Shown here: positions 1 to 12,852 of the stretch, in pieces
Numbering within the stretch: position 1 is the first letter of the stretch
How the letters are laid out: every line of letters begins with the position of its first letter
Origin: Aphrocallistes beatrix
Lineage: Eukaryota; Porifera; Hexactinellida; Sceptrulophora; Aphrocallistidae
DNA length: 64,000 nt
Assembly: GCA_963281255.1 (NCBI GenBank)
Contig: OY725497.1
Location: 2,961,968-3,025,967 of the forward strand
Direction of reading: 5' to 3'
Translations under genes and position numbers: made by a program
Notes under the pieces: generated by a model
What the model was told of the DNA's origin: nothing
Seen by the model: only the letters and a program-made list of their open reading frames with translations
Database searches by the model: none

Positions 1-3000
1 TGAAACAATTTAACTATAAGAATGTCCAAAAAAAGCATTTCCACACAATTTTTGCTTAACTTCACATTGGAATTAGAATTAACAAAGTCAATTCAAAGTG
101 TGTATGCGTATATACGTATGTATTTAATCACTACTACATTACTGTCCTCAAAAGTTTAGAAAAGTCTGACGAAAATCCTTTAGTTTGATTTGAGAATTCC
201 AATACGATATGCACATCTTATAGACAATGAGACAAACTTCCTGCACTTTTAATACAATCCTGACCCAGAAGGGTCTCAAGACGCTCTCCTTACTTCAATC
301 TTCTGAATTTAATTTAATGAATGCAATTAATCAGAATTAATTACAGAGCGAAGGCTTAGTAAGTTTCAAGATCTGACTCCACAATGTCCTTACCAACTTT
401 TAATGATGGATACACTCTAGCTCTTGTTGACGTCAGTCCGATGTTAGCATATCGTTTAGTAAGACTCCTGAGATACGATCTTCACAGCATTGCGCATTCT
501 AACCATATATAATTGATTATTAATCTAATTTATCCGCAGATAACTGTTATCATTAAATTTCTCAGAATTCTCATGACTATTATGTATTAATTGCATACAT
601 AAATTCCAATTGGATTGCGATGGGATAATTGATGAATACTTGTAGTTGATCCTTTAGAGATGAGCAAGAGACGGAAAAAATTATAGTTCAACTGACATAT
701 TTATGATATTGTAATATTGGACACTAGTCCTATCATATTGAATAACTCAAAATCATGGTTTCTTGGCAATTTTTATCCTTTAGTTGCTGTAAAAACTATT
801 TAATTCTTTTGATACGAGTAGACAGATTCTAAAGATGACCTCAAGTTCCTCTCTATAGTTTTGGAAAGAAAGATTTGGTTAATCCAATTCACTCTTGTTA
901 ATAGCTGAGACTTCACTGAAAAGGAGGGTTCTATTTCTTTTTCTACGGTAGGACCGCACACATCCTCTAGAATGCTCTTATTGTTGCAACATTTTTCTCA
1001 GCTTATAGAACAATACCATCAAATTACAAATGGACTAGAAGAGAACTACAGAGGAAGCCGCTTAATTAGGACAGCTCAGGAATCAACACTTTGTCCCAAT
1101 TGAACGGTTTCCCCTTCGCATTATAAGAACATTGGTTTCCCATATATGCATTTTTAGTCAGATTTAATTGGATGTGATATAATGAGGATTTTATTTTTCC
1201 TATCGTTCCTTATAGATTGTCCCGATTAAAAAAGCGGCTTCCACTTGAGTTACTCATTTGTTTAAGGTTTAAGGTTTAAGGATTGAGCGCGTTGTTTATT
1301 AAAATTATTGTCACCATATATTTTGATATCCGGTTGTGTTACGGGAAAATAGCATTTTCTTATTCAGAAATGCACGTAAGTTACTCGATTGTTATATCCA
1401 ATTTTATCAATTTTATTGCTGTCCTTTCCCACGCTTTGTTTGAACACAACCATTCTAACCAATTATTGCCTAATGAAATAAGGAATCACATGTGCTCATA
1501 ATTCAGATTGCTGGGGTATTTTGGCTCTATAGTCATGACATAGTCTAAGCTAGTCAGATGTTTTCTTTCTTTCATCATTTTGCACATTCCTTTGAATATT
1601 TCAATATAAAATCCCAAACAGAATGCCCTTTGTCTACTTTTTCACATTTCAATGCTATTGGGTTAGATCCCAAGAAATAACGTATCCTGTATTTGAATGG
1701 ATTTGAGAATGGTGCAAAAATACGCATGTGCTACCTGCGATTGCAGTAGAACTCGGTTAGTACGTACTCATTTCTCTGAGCCAAAATCCATCTATAATAT
1801 AGATTTCTATGTTGTAGGAATTCGGCTACATATTTACGGACTAATAATTCCTTCCCGAAGGGGTATATCTTATCCGAGTTCTACTGTATATACTATTATC
1901 GTTCAGATGTTTAATTATTGTAGGCCTCCATTCCTATAGAAATATTCTTATTACAAAGACAATGTTCCCTATTTTCATACCTTTGCACGAATTTATATTA
2001 TATACTACTTGACTACTTGGATCATCATGGAGTGTGAATCTAGTAGTGAAATGCCCTATATTAGCTGTTGAGATGTTGCTTCTGTTCCTTCCTGGATCAA
2101 CTCCCTGAAAGCATTCTAAAATGTAATCACTGCTAATTTGATCTTAAACCGATTGAATTCTATACTTTGACGATGAGATTATAAATCTGTTTTCTAGTAT
2201 GAATTAATTAGGAGAGCTATTCCACAATGCTTAAAAATATTAGATTAGAATCCTCCTGGCACAAAATGTTTTTGGGTAGTACGGTGGGTTTGATAATCGA
2301 TTGTACGTATATTCCATTAACAGAGATTGGCTTACATTGCTTTAAATTATAATAATGTACTTTCTTCCACCCCCAACTATGCATTATTCAGGATTTTATT
2401 TTCTATCAAGTCTGAGATGAGTGGACTGCACAGTTTGGAGAAGCGTAACCCATTCTCAATGATAGAAATTTGGATAAAATGTAACTTGGGTTAATATGTA
2501 CATTTCAAATCGGACGGAGATCCAACCAACCCTGTTTGAAAACCAAGTGAACAGTATACCTAATGGGATGAAGTTAGATAAGTAATACAAAATAGTGGAG
2601 TATATTGGTAAATGAGTATTGACAATACACACTAATTACTTGTATGTTATTTGTAATATACCATAATACAATTGTATTCGGCCAAGATTTTTTACATTCT
2701 GTACATTAATAGCCATCCCCACGTCAGACTACAAGCTCTTGATAATTCTTCCACTCTACTGCCTACATGAATATTCTAAAGAGAATTTCTGTCCAGTAAG
2801 CAATTCCTTTCAAACTCTTAATTTAAATTTTACCATCCTATCCCAAAATAGTTTTGTTATCATTGCGAAAGAATCCCAAATCAAATTATGTTATTCTTAT
2901 CAATAACATGTTGAGAATCTGATATCGTCAGTATCTACGCTTTATCCTTTTGAAGCAGAGAGATATATGTTTTGTGGTCCTTCTACTTTGTACAAATAAA

Positions 3001-3169
3001 TTCATGCTGAGACAGTCATCTTGATACGAAATTTCTTCCCGTCCACGGCTTATTATTAAGTCAACAGTTCCTAGCTGACTAAATTTGTTAATATGCACTT
3101 GTTATTTATTCGCTGATTTAATGATTTCCGGTTCTTATTTGATAAACAGTCAGGATTGTTTGCTCTCAA
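1..3169. other. AT-rich gene-free stretch
   Basis: No reading frame here looks like a protein, and I see no exon with convincing splice sites. The stretch is AT-rich and holds one degenerate inverted-repeat element near 1,049-1,247. Confidence 0.6.
1049..1247. repeat. degenerate pogo-type MITE
   Basis: The left end (GGAAGCCGCTTAATTAGGAC) and the right end (GTCCCGATTAAAAAAGCGGC) are imperfect inverted repeats. They resemble the better-preserved TA-flanked elements at 32.5, 40.3 and 63.5 kb, which share the 'CCGCTTAAT..GG' terminal core. It is probably an old non-autonomous pogo/Tigger-like copy. Confidence 0.55.
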
Positions 3170-3535
3170 CAGGGCTGGGGTTGGTTAACCGATTTTATGG
3201 TTCGGTTATTTTGGTTTCCTCCAGGGCGGTTAACCGGTTAACCGATACTAATAGTAATTGGTTGAAGTATGGATTTTAGACTAAGCTTTAATCTGACATT
3301 GATAAAATTGATAATTTTCAGTGGTCTCGAAAATACTTTGTGGTTAGAAAATAGGAATTCTATTGCATTAAAAAATTTTTAGAAGTAATATTCTTGAATC
3401 TCCTTCGAAAAACAAAGAAATTAGTGTGAATATTTAGAAAATAAAGCAGATCGGCTAACCGATCTAAAATTTCCTTAACCGTTAACCGAGATTGACGGCG
3501 GTTAGCCGGTTAACCGGTTAACCGAATCCAGCCTT
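3170..3535. mobile_element. hAT-type MITE with GGTTAACC cores
   Basis: Ends are CAGGGCTGG and CCAGCCTTG. The sequence GCTCTCAAC lies on both sides (3,162-3,170 and 3,536-3,544), an 8-9 bp target duplication typical of hAT elements. Both subterminal regions carry tandem GGTTAACC palindromes. There is no coding capacity. Confidence 0.75.
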
Positions 3536-3946
3536 GCTCTCAACTCGTTAATTAAGCATTCCGTTACCCAGACCTACAGGATATTGATGAATCACGAAAA
3601 ACCAAGATGTTTATTCATATCCATGACAAACTGAGTGAAACTATTCTAGAAACATCAAAACACACATTTTTAGATACAAATTCCAATTTGAATTATCCCG
3701 TATTAACTGCTGAAATTTCGTTTGTACCTTAAAGCATGATTTCGTGTAGAGTGAAATTGTATCGTACACCTCGGATAAAACATACTCGAGGGAAATTTGA
3801 AAAAGTAAATATCAACCGAAGTACGTCTCATCCGAGTGTATGTACGTACTATGTCATTTGCAAGTACGCACTTTTCTAATATAAAACAAAAGCATTTAAC
3901 AAATTTCGCATGTTTTAGCATATACTTAGATATCAATACAATCTAA

Positions 3947-6900
3947 ATGAACGATAGTAAGAAAATGATTAGTGTGAGACCTATGATCCTTATTATCATT
4001 ATTGTTACTTCGCTTTCTTACTTTCTGGGAACCAGGTAAGTTTATAGTTGATTAATTAAAAGAAAACATATTTTGTCTATTTTTGTTTACAATAGATACA
4101 TAAAGTAAACAAATCTCAAAAATATGCTAGATGCTAGCTTTCAAAGGCTGATCTAAAAACTATAAATGCCATCACTAATTTGATTGTAAAGTTGACAATA
4201 TTTACCTTCAAGTTTTGCATAATGAGTAATATTTTAATTATCAAATTTCGAAAATATGCCCCCAGGGGCAAGTTATCTCTACTGACACGAAGTGCTCTCT
4301 AGCCGCGCAGCGCAAGCAGCCAAGCGCGCTTTTAAGATATTAAAACGCTAGTTTTAAAAAATTCCAATTGATTGAAGTACTGGCAAGTCGTAGAAATATA
4401 AAATTGGCAATCTGCAATCTGGGATCAAGATTGACTCATATTCAAATACCCTATATTTTTTAATATTTTGGAGTATAATTAGTATATCTATAGCTTATTA
4501 AAACTCGATTTTTGTGTTATATACACATATATTTCAGGGCTTTTTACAATTCACCAACTCTAATGAGTCGAGACATCGAGTCATCTGACTCATCCCAAAT
4601 TATAATGACTCGGTGACTCGCGAGTTATATACTCTTGTATTATTACGAACTAAATCGGCATGTGCCTCTTAAAATGACCCTAGTTGTACCTATTGTCATG
4701 AATTGATGACACGCAAGTCCTATTTCGGTGACTTACAAGTGATGAACCTGTTTGCAACTGATTTATTCGATCTGCGTCTGCAAGCCAAGGTAATTTACAA
4801 CTAATAAGTAACTTTAGTTAGGTTGTTATGTTATTAACCAGATGTCTATACATGGATCCTTATCGGACAAAACATTTGTAGGTATCAGCATACCATACTT
4901 TTGAAGGGGAGAAAATTTGATTACAGCTCCTGCATAAATGTAACCAATAGTATGTAGCAGCAAAGTCATTTTTACTTTTGGCGATATAAGTACATGCATG
5001 TATATTAATGTGATAAGGAGCTTAGAATCCATTCTCAAGGTTATGATTTTTACATAGTAATTGCCACTCAAAAATGCATGATAGAGTAATGATCACATAA
5101 TCAATTAAACCATATAGGCATTGAAACTGTGTCTCATATGGAGGGGATAATTGGTTCAATCAAGCTAGCGAACTTTCTGCCGAGGTTCTAACCAACATCA
5201 AATACTATATCCACAAGAATAAATTGATAGCCAAATATCGATAAAATGTGTCTCAAGACAAGAGCAAGCACTATTTTGGTGTAGTTGACACATTTGTGAG
5301 AAACAGTTGCAAATGGGTTATAAGAAGTGGCCCATGTAACCCATCATTTGACCCATGTGTCATGGCACATTCTTTATTAACTTACCACTCGGGCTCATAT
5401 GATATTTCAAGGAGAAAGTAATTTAATGAGAACATGTAAAGATTTATATATTTATTGAATAGTTTGTTTTTATAACCTTCTAACCACAACCGAGTCCGAC
5501 TCGACAAACTCTGGAAGCGTTGTATTGGGTTCTACGAATATAGTAACCATTGTAGTTGGGTCATGGCCCATGACCAATTGACCCATTTGCAGCTCTGATA
5601 GGAGAACGTGGATATGTCGCGATGTCCTCAAAGAATCACACGGCTGATTGTCAGAACACCTACACTTGAATCCGGATCAGAGAAGGTAAAAAATAGGTTC
5701 ACAGATCCACAAACAGGAGTGGAATTAGCTGAGACTGCACGCACTTTTGATAATTCGAATAGATGAATATTATACAGTATATATATATGTCCATATACTT
5801 AATGTCTAATTCGCTTTTCTGGCGCCCCTAATCACCACTTAATTTGCTTAGTCTGCAAAAATTAACTTTTTGAGCGAAATATTTACAATGCATTTAGGGA
5901 AAGATTAAGACTTGGGATTTTGTCTATTTATAGAACCCCCGAATTACTATGATTTCTCCATCACAAACCGGATATGAGTAGCAACATCTGAAGCATCCTA
6001 GGATGTATATTTTGAGTTATTAATAATGATTAATAATCTTATATATTATTAATCAGAATCTACACCTTCGAAACCCTTAGAACCTAGATTAGAAAATGCA
6101 ATTCTTGTATAAAATTAGGATATTGTTTATTTAAACGTTTGCATACAAGTTTGCAACTTGTAGGAGAAAGGGGAAACAGCAAAATAAATATCTTTGAACC
6201 AGGGGCGGCGCTTGTGACTCATGACAGGTTGAGCATCATTAGTAGTACATTTCTCCAATACTAATTCATAAACTCTTCTGTCTGTTTTATGAATTGAATG
6301 CAATTGATTAATGACAATCACGATATTTCAATGAACATATAGTTCATTAATTTGTCAGGAAATAACAGCTCAAAATATTTGACTACTGTATTTGTTTTGA
6401 GGTTAGATTAGATAACATTTTGAGCTTAGGTATGTGACTTCATATTTTGAAAGGATTTGAGGTATTATCTAATCGGTCTACTCAGACTTTCATCTACTAC
6501 ATTTCATGATTTTGTGTATACCCTGATGCGGAGCATAATATATGCACAGTGATCCAAAAAATTGAGCGATTCACGCGGATGAGCGCTTTTGGGCGCGAGT
6601 GTGAAACATTAGCAAAACCATGGATCAGTTAAATTCGCAATAAATGATATGTAACAATGACGTCATCCATGATGGGCTAATATTTTGATTTCACATAGTA
6701 TACTAGGAGTAAATAGAGAATATTATTGTGTATGTATAGAGTTTAAATTATGGTAATGGGGATTAATAATGTCGCTCAACGCATGTTTAATTAATTATGA
6801 CATTCTGTGAATTCTATTTATTTTTGTTGTTAGATTCCCAAACTGGAATGGTTCGCGAACAATCAAAATACGTTCGGCGATATTCATTGATCACAGGAAG

Positions 6901-7101
6901 GGTCCCAGCTATGAGGATTTGAAGGAATCGGAGGCGGCTCCACAGGCGCAAGGCGGACTTCCAGGAAATGGAATACGTACAATGATGGCAATGACTTGTT
7001 CGATAATGACATCTTTCAGCAACGGAGAAAAGGGGATCGCGCCAGCTGCAGACGGGCGAGCTGCTCTAGCCTCTCTCCCGACCTGTCTAGCCTGTGTCTA
7101 A
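3947..7101 (+). CDS. candidate two-exon signal-anchored or secreted protein
   Basis: I do not recognise this protein. Exon 1 is 3,947-4,035. It opens with an ATG directly after an in-frame TAA and encodes a short basic N-terminus followed by a hydrophobic run ([16 protein letters not shown]). It ends at a perfect donor, CCAG|GTAAGT. Exon 2 is 6,834-7,101, after the pyrimidine-rich acceptor TTTTTGTTGTTAG. The phase-2 join is exact and gives 118 residues ending in TAA. The product would be a type II membrane protein or a cleaved secreted one. Exon 2 is clearly more GC-rich than its flanks. A second frame of exon 2 is also open and looks protein-like (around 6,950-7,120), so the true frame or 3' end could differ. 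The intron holds repeats, including a Helitron-like remnant. The join is inferred. Confidence 0.4.
4262..4336 (+). repeat. Helitron-like 3' end remnant
   Basis: The GC-rich patch reads ...AGCCGCGCAGCGCAAGCAGC... and ends in GCGCGCTTT. It is a diverged 3' terminus of the Helitron-like family described at 18,788. Confidence 0.5.
5304..5598. repeat. inverted-repeat MITE, GCAAATGGGT ends
   Basis: The left end has CAGTTGCAAATGGGTT and the right end ACCCATTTGCAGCTCTG, with internal copies of GGCCCATG and CATGGCCCATG. There is no coding frame. I could not fix a target duplication. Confidence 0.5.
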
Positions 7102-8641
7102 TGGAATGCCATGTCGTGTTAAGCTAATCGAAGCCGTACGAAACCTCTGAACTGAAACTCACAACTTAAAATCAGACTTGATTCGTCTGTAGCCATGAAA
7201 TATCATAATTTTCAATCATGTTTGATAGATTGCGTGGATTGTTGTATAGTAATTTTTTATATACAGGAATCCCAGAATTACCGCGAACGGCAAAAGTGTC
7301 AAAACATTTTTCGCGAATAGTCGAAACCGTGAACGCCAAAGGCTGCATGTATTTTGTTTGCAGATTATTATTTCTACTGAAATGCAGCTGAACATTTTAT
7401 TTAAGGTACCGTATATATAATTTTTGGTCAGCTATTTCCAAATGCAGAGTTCTCCCCAGGCCGTTATGGCGATACTCCTTCCTTTTTTGAGGCGTATCGG
7501 CTTGATACGCCTTCAAGGAGAGATCAAGCGTAACGTGCAGTCTAAACCAATTAACAATTCATGCTGTATATGTTACCGTTAAAACTTCAGTTTTTATGTC
7601 AAATACCTGAAAATTTCAAGCATTATGCTTGATGTGGAAAATGCCTGGATTTCCAGGTGATAATATTAGTTTATGAAATATAATTTCCTTAATCGGGACA
7701 TTTTCTGTCCCGATTAACCAGAATTCCTTAAGATCTGTCATAAATAAGAAAAGAGTTCCCAATTAACCGGTTTTCCAATAAAGTTGACCTTAATACACCC
7801 AATTTGGGTTATTGTGAATAGTGACAGGGTTCTCCCCACCGCGTTATGGCGTATCGGCCGATACTCCTTCGGGAAGATGAAATTATAGTACGTATCCAGG
7901 GAGGGGGCACAGGGGTCTGCACCCCTCAGGATTCAATGTACGAAATTTTACAATTATTTTGTCATTTTCTGGAGAAATATAATACTAACTTCGTTGAATC
8001 TGGGCATATTATATAGTACAGTAAAACTCGGATAAGAACTACCCCTCCAGGAATCGTAAAAAAGTACGTACTGTCCGTCAGTACGTACTGAGTTGATATT
8101 ACATTGGAATCGATATATTAAATGAATTTTGGTTCAGAGAAATGAGCACATACTAACCGAGTTGGATCCCACTGGGCTTACAGCGCCCCCCACACCCCCA
8201 GGTGGATGTTGTGCCCCCCGCATCTGAAAATTCTGGCTACATCACTGCCGATACGCCTTCAAAAATCCTGGAGGAATCCTGAAATGTTTAATTTGCTCTC
8301 GTTTTCCTGTTCTACTAATTATATGGGGGTTCAGACTGTTAAAATATTGTGCTCCTGTGTGCTAATAATTTATTTCATAATATCCACGAGTTGTACTTTG
8401 ATTGGATACAAACATCGTCGTTCAAAATGTGGTATCATTTTGCTTTCATTAGTTAAATATGGAAATCACAACAATTGAATAATTGAAAAACACAATTGCC
8501 GAGCAGTTACCTTGAATAGACTTATGTAAAATTCAAATATATTAATCCCTGATTTATGTTGCACGTATTTCAAGAATACATACGAGCATATTTTAATATT
8601 ATTCAAATTGTGAAGAAAAATAAATTAGTTGGTGGAGCATA
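7102..8641. other. gene-free spacer with repeat fragments
   Basis: The spacer holds two copies of a GTTCTCCCC..CGTTATGGCG motif (7,452 and 7,832) followed by GATACTCCTTC, plus a lone TA-flanked CAGTAAAACTCGGATAAGAA end near 8,020. It probably also contains the WDR45 promoter, but I see no TATA box I would defend. Confidence 0.5.
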
Positions 8642-9733
8642 ATGACGAGTACAGCAACTAGTCTTGCTTCTAACATATTTTCTTCTAAACCCACGACCAA
8701 CAACAGTATAGTGGCTCACCACGTCGGTATAAACCAAGACCAATCATGCTTTGTGTGCTCCACTGAGACAGGATTCCACGTGTTTAATTTGGACCCATTA
8801 AGAGAGAGATGCCACGTAGATCTTAAGATAGCGAAATCAGTCTATAAAGCAGAAATGCTGCACCGTACCAACTTAGTTGCAGTGATTGGAGGTGGGACTC
8901 CGCCTTCTCAAGATAAAGTGATGATATGGGACGATTACAAAAAAATTTTTATCCTCGAGTTCAAATGTTCTGGCCCCGTGGCTTCTGTCCGTCTCCGTAG
9001 AGATAGAATTGTGATTGTTTTGGCATCGCAACTGTTCGTATATTCATTCCCTCAGTCAGTTCCAAACCTCCTCTTCTCATCGCACACAGCACACAACCCT
9101 GAGGGTGTGTGCGCTTTGAGTAGTAGTGTAGAGAGAGGATTGCTTGCTTTCCCTTGCAAACTCCCAGGAAAGGTCCAGCTGATTGACATCACACACGTCC
9201 CCGCAGGTGTGACCGCTAGTCCCGTGAATCTTGACGCGCACAAGCACGACATCGCCTATCTCTCTCTCAATCAGTCCGGGACTCTCCTCGCCACTGCGAG
9301 CATCCAAGGAACACTCATCCGGATTTTTAATGTGGAGAGAATCTCTGATAAACCAAAGCAGATAATGGAGCTGAGGCGAGGCTCTGACATGGCTCGTATA
9401 TTCTGTATTAACTTCAGTCTGGACTCAAAATGCCTCTGCGTTTCCAGTGATAAAGGAACTGTGCACATCTTCTCAGTAGACGATCTCCGACTCAATAAGA
9501 AGTCTAAACTCGCTCCCGTTATCCAGAGAGGGTCTTACATCAACTCCCTCTGGGCTCTAGCTCACTTCACACTCCCAACCGAGTCTCCTTGCCAGTGCTG
9601 CTTCTCTGGGACGCATAGTGTGACCGCCATCTGCTTGGATGGGTCCTGTTACAGATATCGCTTTACTATAGATGGCACTTGCACTAGAGAATCCTTCGAT
9701 AGGTATATCGACCCGGAAGACGAGGAATTTTAA
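8642..9733 (+). CDS. WDR45: WIPI4-type PROPPIN (WD repeat phosphoinositide-interacting protein)
   Basis: This is a single-exon gene of 363 residues, close to vertebrate WIPI4 in length. It encodes a seven-bladed beta-propeller that binds PI3P and PI(3,5)P2 on nascent autophagosomes and works with ATG2 in lipid transfer. The diagnostic phosphoinositide motif LRRG is at residues 244-247. Other family signatures are DQSCF near residue 33, EMLHRTNL near 71, VMIWDD near 93, KGTVHIF at 271-277 and the late segment ESFDRYIDPED. These match WIPI4 better than WIPI1/2 or WIPI3. The ATG follows an in-frame TAA at 8,621, so the start is secure. There is no intron, and coding GC is well above the flanks. 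No perfect AATAAA is visible downstream. Confidence 0.95.
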   Translation: MTSTATSLASNIFSSKPTTNNSIVAHHVGINQDQSCFVCSTETGFHVFNLDPLRERCHVDLKIAKSVYKAEMLHRTNLVAVIGGGTPPSQDKVMIWDDYKKIFILEFKCSGPVASVRLRRDRIVIVLASQLFVYSFPQSVPNLLFSSHTAHNPEGVCALSSSVERGLLAFPCKLPGKVQLIDITHVPAGVTASPVNLDAHKHDIAYLSLNQSGTLLATASIQGTLIRIFNVERISDKPKQIMELRRGSDMARIFCINFSLDSKCLCVSSDKGTVHIFSVDDLRLNKKSKLAPVIQRGSYINSLWALAHFTLPTESPCQCCFSGTHSVTAICLDGSCYRYRFTIDGTCTRESFDRYIDPEDEEF

Positions 9734-11314
9734 TTTGACACCTCTTTTATAATTGGACACTATGTTAGTACTGATGTATGTATTAGTTCCCATTCAAAAA
9801 TGAATAATTAATAATATTTGAACACTGATCAATGATTTACTCATATGAGCTCTTCATTAATTTGTTTTATTGTGATTTTTTCTTAAATATTGGTCGACAG
9901 ACCGGTAATCAATATGCACCTCGAAGAACATCAACCGAGGGATGAAACTGCGCATATATTCCATTCCAGTACTGTACATAGATCTTTATGAAAACATACA
10001 TTCCAGTTTTCTAGCGTAAATACCGGATTCTAGACGGTGATACGCAAGGCTTCATCCAGGTTATCAACGCCATACGCCTAGAATACGTGTTATGTATTAC
10101 GGTATAGGAAACTCTAATTAATTTCGTGCGCCTAGACAAATATTTAGAAATTCTGATGCGCCTGTAGGCGCGCCGCATACGCCTGAATGAAACCCTGGAG
10201 ATACGTATACCTATATACTGAATTGTGATGTGAACTCCTATCTTACAAAGTACATTCGCACACTTGAGTTCCTATATTATGAAACTAGGAGTCTCTAGTG
10301 TCATACTCGCAATGTGGGTATGCCACAAGAGATTGAATTATGTGGCTCCCACAAACTTAGATGTCATTTATATCAATACAGTTCAATAGTAAAACGTATT
10401 AAATTGTGATTAAAATAAGGAACCGGATATGATGGGATTTCGCAAAAATCAGGTATGCAATATAAATTGACATGCCAAATTTTACAAGAATCAGATAGCT
10501 ATGTACTTACTTACGAGCGTCTCGCACTGTTCGGCTTAGGCAGCGGTTTTCAGGCTTTTTTTACTGTGGCTATCTATAGCAATTTTAATATATGGACCCC
10601 CTCCCATTAACCATAATAAAGTTCGAACCCTGTGGACCCAGGCTGGGAACCACTGCATTAAGGCGTCTCTCTAAACGAGCTGCACTGAAGTCTATGCGGT
10701 AACAACTTACTAGTAACAAGATAAAGAGATCACTAAGTCACGACTCACAAGTGTACTTATTATTGTTGAATTTTATCAATTTACCGAATTATTAAAAACT
10801 AGTAGAAATCATTTTTAAGTTCCCTTCATTAACCATCACTACTTACCACTTATAAATTAATTAAATAGTTGTTCTACGTAACATAGAAAGTAAAAGTAAC
10901 GATTGTTTACCAGAATCTGATCACGATTCGTTTTATTTGGTCTATCATGAAATCGATTTGTAATTAGCATCCTTTATTAAATTCGTCTTTTGAAGATTTA
11001 TCTACAAAAATACTCCTTCGTGATCCCATCTAAGTGTTTTTTTAAATACTTACACTAATTGAAACTTTTGAAGATAGCCTTTATCTTAGTTTTAACTTTA
11101 TCATGACTCATTCAAGCTTGTACCTCTCTGTGTTGGTTATATAATACTAGTTTTAATTCACAATTTTCATCAGTTATAGTAGTATATTGTACGATAGCAT
11201 ATTTACGCCTATTTTCAATGGCAAATATCTGAGAGTACTACGGTTCTTTTTCTAGTTTCTACTTATTCCTTCTTATTTACTTTAACAACTGATTAGGTTG
11301 GCATGTGTACATTG
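9734..11314. other. gene-free spacer
   Basis: AT-rich DNA without convincing exons. Near 10,620-10,655 lies a hAT-like end (CCAGGCTGGGAACCACTG) with no matching partner found. Near 10,150-10,200 a GCGCC-rich imperfect palindrome ends in AACCCTGG. Confidence 0.5.
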
Positions 11315-12097
11315 CAGGGTTGGCTAATTTAACCCACCCCCCGGGTTAAACCCGGGCTGGGTAAAATCCCTTTTGTGGGTTAAACTGGGTTAAAGTGGGT
11401 TTTATTCTAATGTATTTGTAAATCAAGTTAATTTTAGCAATATCAATTGTTTGGATTAAAAATTCTTATTCTGCAAGTATTATATTGAGATTCCGTAATG
11501 ATGTCTTTAATAAGACCTGATGTACGAACAATGGAATTTTTTAAAAGTTACAATCTGAGGTGCTTTAAGTAAACAAGGTTATTACTATTATATAGAGCAG
11601 TTTGTCTTTTTTACCTACTCTAATCATAGCGGTTACTACATGTATAATAGCTAGTTTTGTTGGTTGCCCAGTGATGTTCAAAGCTTTTTATCTAAAAGTA
11701 GAAGGTTCCAAGGTGAGGCGCATAAATGCTTCAATTGAGCGGATATTTTCTAACTTTAGTTTAGTTCAGAACAAACTCGAAATAGATTAGACTTAGAGAA
11801 CCAGCAAAATTGGTAACATGTTATCGCGAATTGAGAGGTTCAGTGAAGTTTGACTGGTGATTTGCTTTCATTTGTTTTGGATTTTCAATGGTGTATTAGA
11901 TTTGATATGCACCTCTTACAATAAATACACATAAAATTAATTATACGTTTGAAAACAAGGACAAAAACTGGGAAAATCCGTTTCTGGAGAATAAAACCCA
12001 TTTTAACCCGGGTTAAACTAATTAAACCGGGTTTTACCCGGATTTAACCCACTGGGCTGGGCAAAACCTATTTAACCCGGGTTAAATTCCAACCCTG
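11315..12097 (+). mobile_element. internally deleted hAT transposon keeping a transposase C-terminal scrap
   Basis: Ends are CAGGGTTGG and CCAACCCTG, with a perfect 8-bp target duplication GTACATTG at 11,307-11,314 and 12,098-12,105. Subterminal regions are rich in TTAACCCGGGTTAAA. On the plus strand near 11,725-11,790 the translation gives ASIERIFSNFSLVQNKL, which matches the C-terminal dimerisation motif of hAT transposases and is followed by stops. The rest of the transposase is gone. The 76-bp element at 58,200 is a minimal relative. Confidence 0.85.
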
Positions 12098-12105
12098 GTA
12101 CATTG

Positions 12106-12849
12106 ATAATTAATGTGGGTGCGATTGATTAGATTTCAGTAATGTTCTGAAAATCCAAAAACCTAAAATTCTTGATTATCCACACTAAATTTAAAACAAT
12201 AACTTGCATTTACCATGGATCCGATTCAAATAATTTAATGTAATACGAAGTTTTTTTAATCGACTGAGTACTATTAAAATAGGGTATAGCCCATATCCTC
12301 GAATAGTAGCCAGGGAGATTATTAATTTTTAGCCCCATTTACCCCCGATGGAAAATTATTTTTTTAGAATTATGACTTTTCAATTTACTATAATCACATG
12401 CGTGATTTAATAAATGGTAGGAACGAATAATTTGCTGCAAACTTTATTCAAAAAGGTGGTAACAAAATTTTAGCAGGCTCTTTAAGGGGGGCGATTGTTC
12501 GAGAGCCAGCTACTATTCGAGCATATGCGATATTTTTGAAAGATAAGACTGAATTTATATTTAATATCATAATTCAAGCAAAATCATAATTCATAATTCA
12601 AGTTAATTCAAGTGTGCACTGCGCTTAGGACCTGAGAGGTACAGAAGGAACTGGGACTTGTGTTACTTAGCAGAATAAGGGATGACCAAAGTCGCTTTCA
12701 AGTTACTTTGGTTACCCCTTATTGCGACGATCTACAAGAGAATCCAGACCGACAATATTTTTCGGGAATGTGGTAACTACTTGACATTTGTTGCTTGGGT
12801 ACCAGTTGTTCCTCTCATCCACCAACAGGAGGGTCTGATCGCAATCACT
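12106..12849. other. gene-free spacer
   Basis: I see no exon or clear repeat end. The right part could include the 3' end of the retroelement that follows, but I found no LTR. Confidence 0.35.
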
Positions 12850-12852
12850 TTC

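Noticed and set aside
1283..1501. 72-codon open frame on the plus strand
   Set aside because: It starts at TTG, has a random-looking composition and no splice or family support.
8206..8478. 90-codon open frame upstream of WDR45
   Set aside because: It runs through repeat text and AT-rich DNA, and no domain or conserved motif is visible.
9052..9793. Several minus-strand frames under WDR45
   Set aside because: They are antisense shadows of a well-supported gene.
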